A stretch of 8,931 nucleotides of DNA, taken from positions 1 through 8,931 of the forward strand of contig PWGE01000235.1 in assembly GCA_003554345.1 (NCBI GenBank), written 5' to 3'. Below are positions 6,343 to 8,931 of this stretch, one piece after another. The DNA comes from T1SED10-198M sp003554345 [NCBI: Candidatus Sumerlaeota bacterium] (GTDB taxonomy: Bacteria; Sumerlaeota; T1SED10-198M). The notes under the pieces were generated by a model. It saw only the letters and a list, made by a program, of their open reading frames with translations, was not told the DNA's origin and did not search any database. Within the stretch, counting starts at the first letter, position 1. Each line of letters opens with the position of its first letter. The position numbers were made by a program, and so were the translations under genes.

Positions 6343-6972
6343 TTATACGGTCTGCTTTTCTAAAAGATAGAAAAAAAAATCCCGGTCACGTATAACTCCA
6401 TACTTCACCACTTCTGCTAATCCACAGCGAAATTCCCTGGCAGGAAGCGTATTAAGAAAAGGCAAAAACGTAAAAACGCCCGAGGGCTGATAAAAGGAGC
6501 CAATAGAGTTTTTACAGAGAGGGTGATTTACTGCCACCTTTCCCCCCACACTGGAATCAACCTGGGCTAAAAGAGTGGTGGGTATTTGTACAAAAGGAAT
6601 ACCCCGCAGGTAGGTGGAAGCAATAAAACCACCCAGATCTCCAATAACACCACCCCCCAGAGCAATCAAGAGACTATTGCGATGAAACCCTTTTTCCAAA
6701 AGGAAGGTATAGATCTTCTTTGCCCTTCGCAAACTTTTTTGCTTTTCGCCGGAAGGAATAATCAATATCTCCGCTCCCAGATTTTTTACAAGTTCTTCAA
6801 TGGTTTTTTCATAGAGACGATAGACATTCTCATCAGTAAGGATGAGATGTTTTTCCGCTTTGAGAGAAGAAAGGTGTTTTTGCGCAAAAGTTTCCGCTTC
6901 TGTCTGAAGTTCTTCCTTAAATACATGTATACAATAGGGTCGGCTCAGAGTATTGACCTGTAGAGTTTCCAT
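6343..6972 (-). CDS. aroB: 3-dehydroquinate synthase, N-terminal fragment (frameshifted aroB)
   Basis: AroB makes 3-dehydroquinate from DAHP using NAD and a divalent metal. These 209 residues contain the NAD-binding domain: LTDENVYRLY (45-54), IPSGEKQKS (72-80), the glycine-rich LGGGVIGDLGGFIASTYLRG (105-124), IPTTLLAQVDSSVGGKVAVN (130-149) and the segment with metal ligand Glu187 (GLAEVVKYG). The reading frame then leaves the family after DFFFYLLEK and stops at 6345-6343. Alone, the product lacks the histidine metal ligands and should be inactive. The start ATG overlaps the preceding stop by one base (TGATG), with GGAG about 12 bases upstream. Confidence 0.93.
   Translation of the reverse strand: METLQVNTLSRPYCIHVFKEELQTEAETFAQKHLSSLKAEKHLILTDENVYRLYEKTIEELVKNLGAEILIIPSGEKQKSLRRAKKIYTFLLEKGFHRNSLLIALGGGVIGDLGGFIASTYLRGIPFVQIPTTLLAQVDSSVGGKVAVNHPLCKNSIGSFYQPSGVFTFLPFLNTLPAREFRCGLAEVVKYGVIRDRDFFFYLLEKQTV
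6346..6385 (-). other. Frame disruption site within aroB (T9 and A4 runs)
   Basis: The two aroB frames are both open only between an upstream TGA in the second frame (6388-6386) and the stop of the first (6345-6343), so the shift lies here. Coding-strand homopolymers in this interval are T9 (6379-6371) and A4 (6359-6356). The change needed is -1, equal to one missing base. Shifting at the A run gives DFFFYLLEKADRINQRS, which fits the AroB pattern best. Shifting at T9 gives DFFFLSFRKADRINQRS. Either restores exact alignment length to E. coli AroB across this part. In frame, the T run contains T TTT TTT, a canonical -1 slippery heptamer, and T9 is also long enough for RNA polymerase slippage. 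Confidence 0.85.
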
Positions 6973-7997
6973 CAGTAAGAAAACTCCTGCTCCACCAGAT
7001 CCCCCGTCACGGATACACTGAATGTCTGTCCGGGCACATCCCGATCTCCTGGCAGAGAGCTATAGGTATACTGGACATTCAAATCAAGAGTGCCATCAAA
7101 ATCTATATTCCCGGTCAACTGAAATTGAAGGGTATCATTTTCTCCCGAAAAATCAGATATTAGAAGTGTCCTGTCACTGAGATTAAAATTCAGCTGCATG
7201 GAAGGAAAAGACTGATGCCTCACCGGAGGCAGATCAAAAAATCTCTCAAATTGTTCAGCAAAAGGAAGTGGATCGAACAAGACCTGCTGAATAGTTATAT
7301 CTCCAGCACCTATCGGGGTTTCCTGGAGAATAAGATTCGCAGTGCCCCGAAACTGATCTGAATGCACTGTGACCAGGTCACCCTTTACTCCATCCGCCTT
7401 CATATTTAAAATCTGTTCATCTACCAGCGTTGCAGAAACTTCACTCAATTCGATCACCCCATAACTTTGATCAAGATAGGTCAAACTTACCGTCGGATTA
7501 TTCACAACAATCTTCCTTATATCCATGCGAACCGGTAAGTGTTCCTGTAACTCTACTTCCACCGGCTCCAGAAATTGTGCCGGAAAAGTCTGAGGAAAAT
7601 TAACCCCCTCTTCCATTGATATTTCTACATCGATGCGGGAATCCAGCAAATAGACTTCTCTTAAAACCAGCTCTTTTTCAAGAAGAAAATTCAAAATATT
7701 TCTTACATCTATGGGAATTTGTACGCGAGGTGCTTCTAAAAAATATTCTTCAGAAAAACCCAGTTTATTGGTAATTTTAAAATCATGTATCTCAATACCA
7801 TATCGTGGCGATACAGTAACCTCACTCAAAGAAACCTCCTGATTAAAACGTGATGAGAGCTTTTCTTCCAGAATATCATTATAAGCAGTTGTGGTGTAGG
7901 AATAGGTGAAATACCAGTGAGATCCCACTCCCAATATGGCAAGCAAGATAAAGCAAACCACTAATAAAAAAATGATGAGCGGTTTCTTATAGCGCAT
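6972..7997 (-). CDS. AsmA-like membrane-anchored envelope protein
   Basis: A 341-residue protein with a single N-terminal membrane anchor (about 7-30, preceded by MRYKK, so N-in) and a long beta-rich, presumably periplasmic, region. After the anchor, the segment with LEEKLSSRFNQEVSLSEVTV and YGIEIHDFKI (43-75) follows the AsmA/DUF748 N-terminal pattern. The C-terminal GTLDLNVQYTYSSLPGD stretch resembles the terminal repeat of AsmA-like proteins. AsmA-like proteins (AsmA, TamB, YhdP relatives) act in outer membrane lipid homeostasis or transport in diderms; this protein is much shorter than those large bridges. The start lies inside aroK (11-bp overlap) with no strong Shine-Dalgarno sequence, implying coupled translation. 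Family assignment is by overall pattern, and the function is unknown. Confidence 0.72.
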   Translation of the reverse strand: MRYKKPLIIFLLVVCFILLAILGVGSHWYFTYSYTTTAYNDILEEKLSSRFNQEVSLSEVTVSPRYGIEIHDFKITNKLGFSEEYFLEAPRVQIPIDVRNILNFLLEKELVLREVYLLDSRIDVEISMEEGVNFPQTFPAQFLEPVEVELQEHLPVRMDIRKIVVNNPTVSLTYLDQSYGVIELSEVSATLVDEQILNMKADGVKGDLVTVHSDQFRGTANLILQETPIGAGDITIQQVLFDPLPFAEQFERFFDLPPVRHQSFPSMQLNFNLSDRTLLISDFSGENDTLQFQLTGNIDFDGTLDLNVQYTYSSLPGDRDVPGQTFSVSVTGDLVEQEFSY

Positions 7998-8517
7998 TGT
8001 TCATTGATTTCATCTTTTCACGCAACACATTTTCAATATAATCTGCTGTTGCAGATGCATCGTGAAAACTCTCGGTATTAATTATTATTTCGCTCTGCCT
8101 GTAATAAGGCATTCTCTCTTTATATATTTTAGCTAAGTTTGGCGATTTTAGCAAGGGGCGATGTGTAGTATGTCCAATTCTTTGTTTTATTATTTCCAGC
8201 GAAGCATCCAGAAAGACCCACACTCCTTCCTGCCGCATCAGTTTTCGGTTTGTGGGACTCAATATAATACCCCCTCCTGTCGCTATAACAGCCTGACTGG
8301 TTGTTGCTACTAATCTTTCAAGTGTTTTCTCTTCTAATAGACGAAAAGCAGCTTCTCCCTTCTCTTCAAAAATTCGGGAAATGGTGGTACCAGCATTTTT
8401 TTCTATTTCTTCGTCTACATCTATAAAAGGATATTGTAACTTCCTGGCAAGAATCTTACCCACAGACGTTTTGCCTGCTCCCATAAAACCAGTAAGAAAA
8501 ATTCGTTCCTTTTTCAT
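7987..8517 (-). CDS. aroK: Shikimate kinase
   Basis: AroK phosphorylates shikimate at the 3-hydroxyl using ATP (fifth step of the shikimate pathway). The 176-residue NMP-kinase-like fold shows the Walker A loop GFMGAGKT (10-17), shikimate-binding Asp33/Asp35 in FIDVDEEIE, Arg59 in GEAAFR, the Walker B-like ATGGGI (79-84), the lid arginine in HRPLL (119-123) and the late YYRQSE (Arg140). Its start overlaps the aroC stop (ATGA). The end carries a short polar extension (EKMKSMNNAL) in which the next gene's start is embedded. Confidence 0.96.
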   Translation of the reverse strand: MKKERIFLTGFMGAGKTSVGKILARKLQYPFIDVDEEIEKNAGTTISRIFEEKGEAAFRLLEEKTLERLVATTSQAVIATGGGIILSPTNRKLMRQEGVWVFLDASLEIIKQRIGHTTHRPLLKSPNLAKIYKERMPYYRQSEIIINTESFHDASATADYIENVLREKMKSMNNAL

Positions 8518-8931
8518 ATATCTTCAAGATATTTAAGATAAGAATGGTAGGCTCTCTTAATTTCATGGATATTATCCATTCCAAACTTTTTCAAAAAAAA
8601 CCGCATAATGACAAAAGCCGCCACATTTTCGACTACTACCGAAAGAGCCGGTACCGCACACACATCCGACCTTTCTTTAACCGCCCATGCCTGTTTTTTT
8701 GTCTGCATATTAACAGTACGTAACGGCGACATAAGAGTGGGAATAGGTTTCATAACTATCTGTATGTCTATGATTTCTCCATTACTCATGCCACCTTCTA
8801 TTCCACCGGCTCGATTCGTCTTTCGTTTGAAGCTTTTCTGGGTACGATCATACGTAATTTCATCGTGCATCTCTTTACCCAATAAAGAATTGTTTGAGAT
8901 TCCGGTACCCACCCGAATTGCCTTCACAGCG
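8514..8931 (-). CDS. aroC: Chorismate synthase, 3' part (5' end beyond the window)
   Basis: AroC eliminates phosphate from EPSP to give chorismate, using reduced FMN. Only the C-terminal ~139 residues are present; the frame remains open to the right edge, reading AVKAIRVGTGIS at the boundary, so the first Met-like codon in the window (GTG at 8927) is internal. Diagnostic motifs are NRAGGIEGGMSNGE, MKPIPTL followed by SPLRTVNM, and ERSDVCAVPALSVVVENVAA, which is the version of the motif seen in Firmicutes/Thermotoga-like sequences rather than the E. coli GRHDPC form. It is the furthest upstream gene visible in the minus-strand operon, so the operon promoter is at or beyond this gene. Confidence 0.96.
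   Translation of the reverse strand, partial: AVKAIRVGTGISNNSLLGKEMHDEITYDRTQKSFKRKTNRAGGIEGGMSNGEIIDIQIVMKPIPTLMSPLRTVNMQTKKQAWAVKERSDVCAVPALSVVVENVAAFVIMRFFLKKFGMDNIHEIKRAYHSYLKYLEDI

Noticed and set aside
6011-6363. Plus-strand open frames opposite aroB
   Set aside because: They are antisense to conserved AroB coding sequence, with no ribosome binding site or recognisable domain.

Overview
The window is a moderately AT-rich bacterial segment. It has one plus-strand gene at the left (113-745) and a long, tightly packed minus-strand gene block filling the rest. Several features suggest a diderm bacterium, probably from an uncultivated or poorly sampled phylum. These are an N-terminally anchored AsmA-like protein, a type II secretion/type IV pilin-like protein of the kind abundant in groups such as Omnitrophota, Sumerlaeota and Hydrogenedentota, and an MEP-pathway ispG. 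The taxonomic placement is an inference and cannot be settled from this sequence.

Left region (1-805): the first ~105 bases look like one terminus of an IS21-family insertion sequence. It has two imperfect direct repeats in its terminal part and ends in ...CA. The terminus abuts the ribosome binding site of an orphan pseudopilin gene (113-745), which is closed by a strong rho-independent terminator (770-805). Bases 806-1156 hold no gene I can support.

Middle (1157-1820): a monocistronic Lrp/AsnC-family regulator on the minus strand, with a good sigma70-type promoter (TTGCCA-N16-TACAAT) just upstream.

Right region (1821-8931, all minus strand, so transcription runs from right to left): aroC (3' part only) - aroK - AsmA-like gene - aroB (frameshifted) - aroQ - multipass membrane protein - purD - ispG. 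Apart from the break inside aroB, each start codon overlaps or touches the preceding stop (ATGA, TGATG or 11-bp overlaps), so this is almost certainly one translationally coupled operon whose promoter lies beyond the right edge. Four genes give the shikimate pathway steps 3-dehydroquinate synthase (AroB), type II dehydroquinase (AroQ), shikimate kinase (AroK) and chorismate synthase (AroC). purD (purine synthesis) and ispG (isoprenoid synthesis) follow. Two envelope-associated genes of unknown role are interleaved.

The most notable points are a -1 frame disruption of aroB, located between a T9 homopolymer and a nearby A4 run; the IS21-like end directly against the pilin gene; and the two uncharacterised membrane proteins inside a biosynthetic operon. 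I see no CRISPR array, tRNA, rRNA or convincing new defence system.
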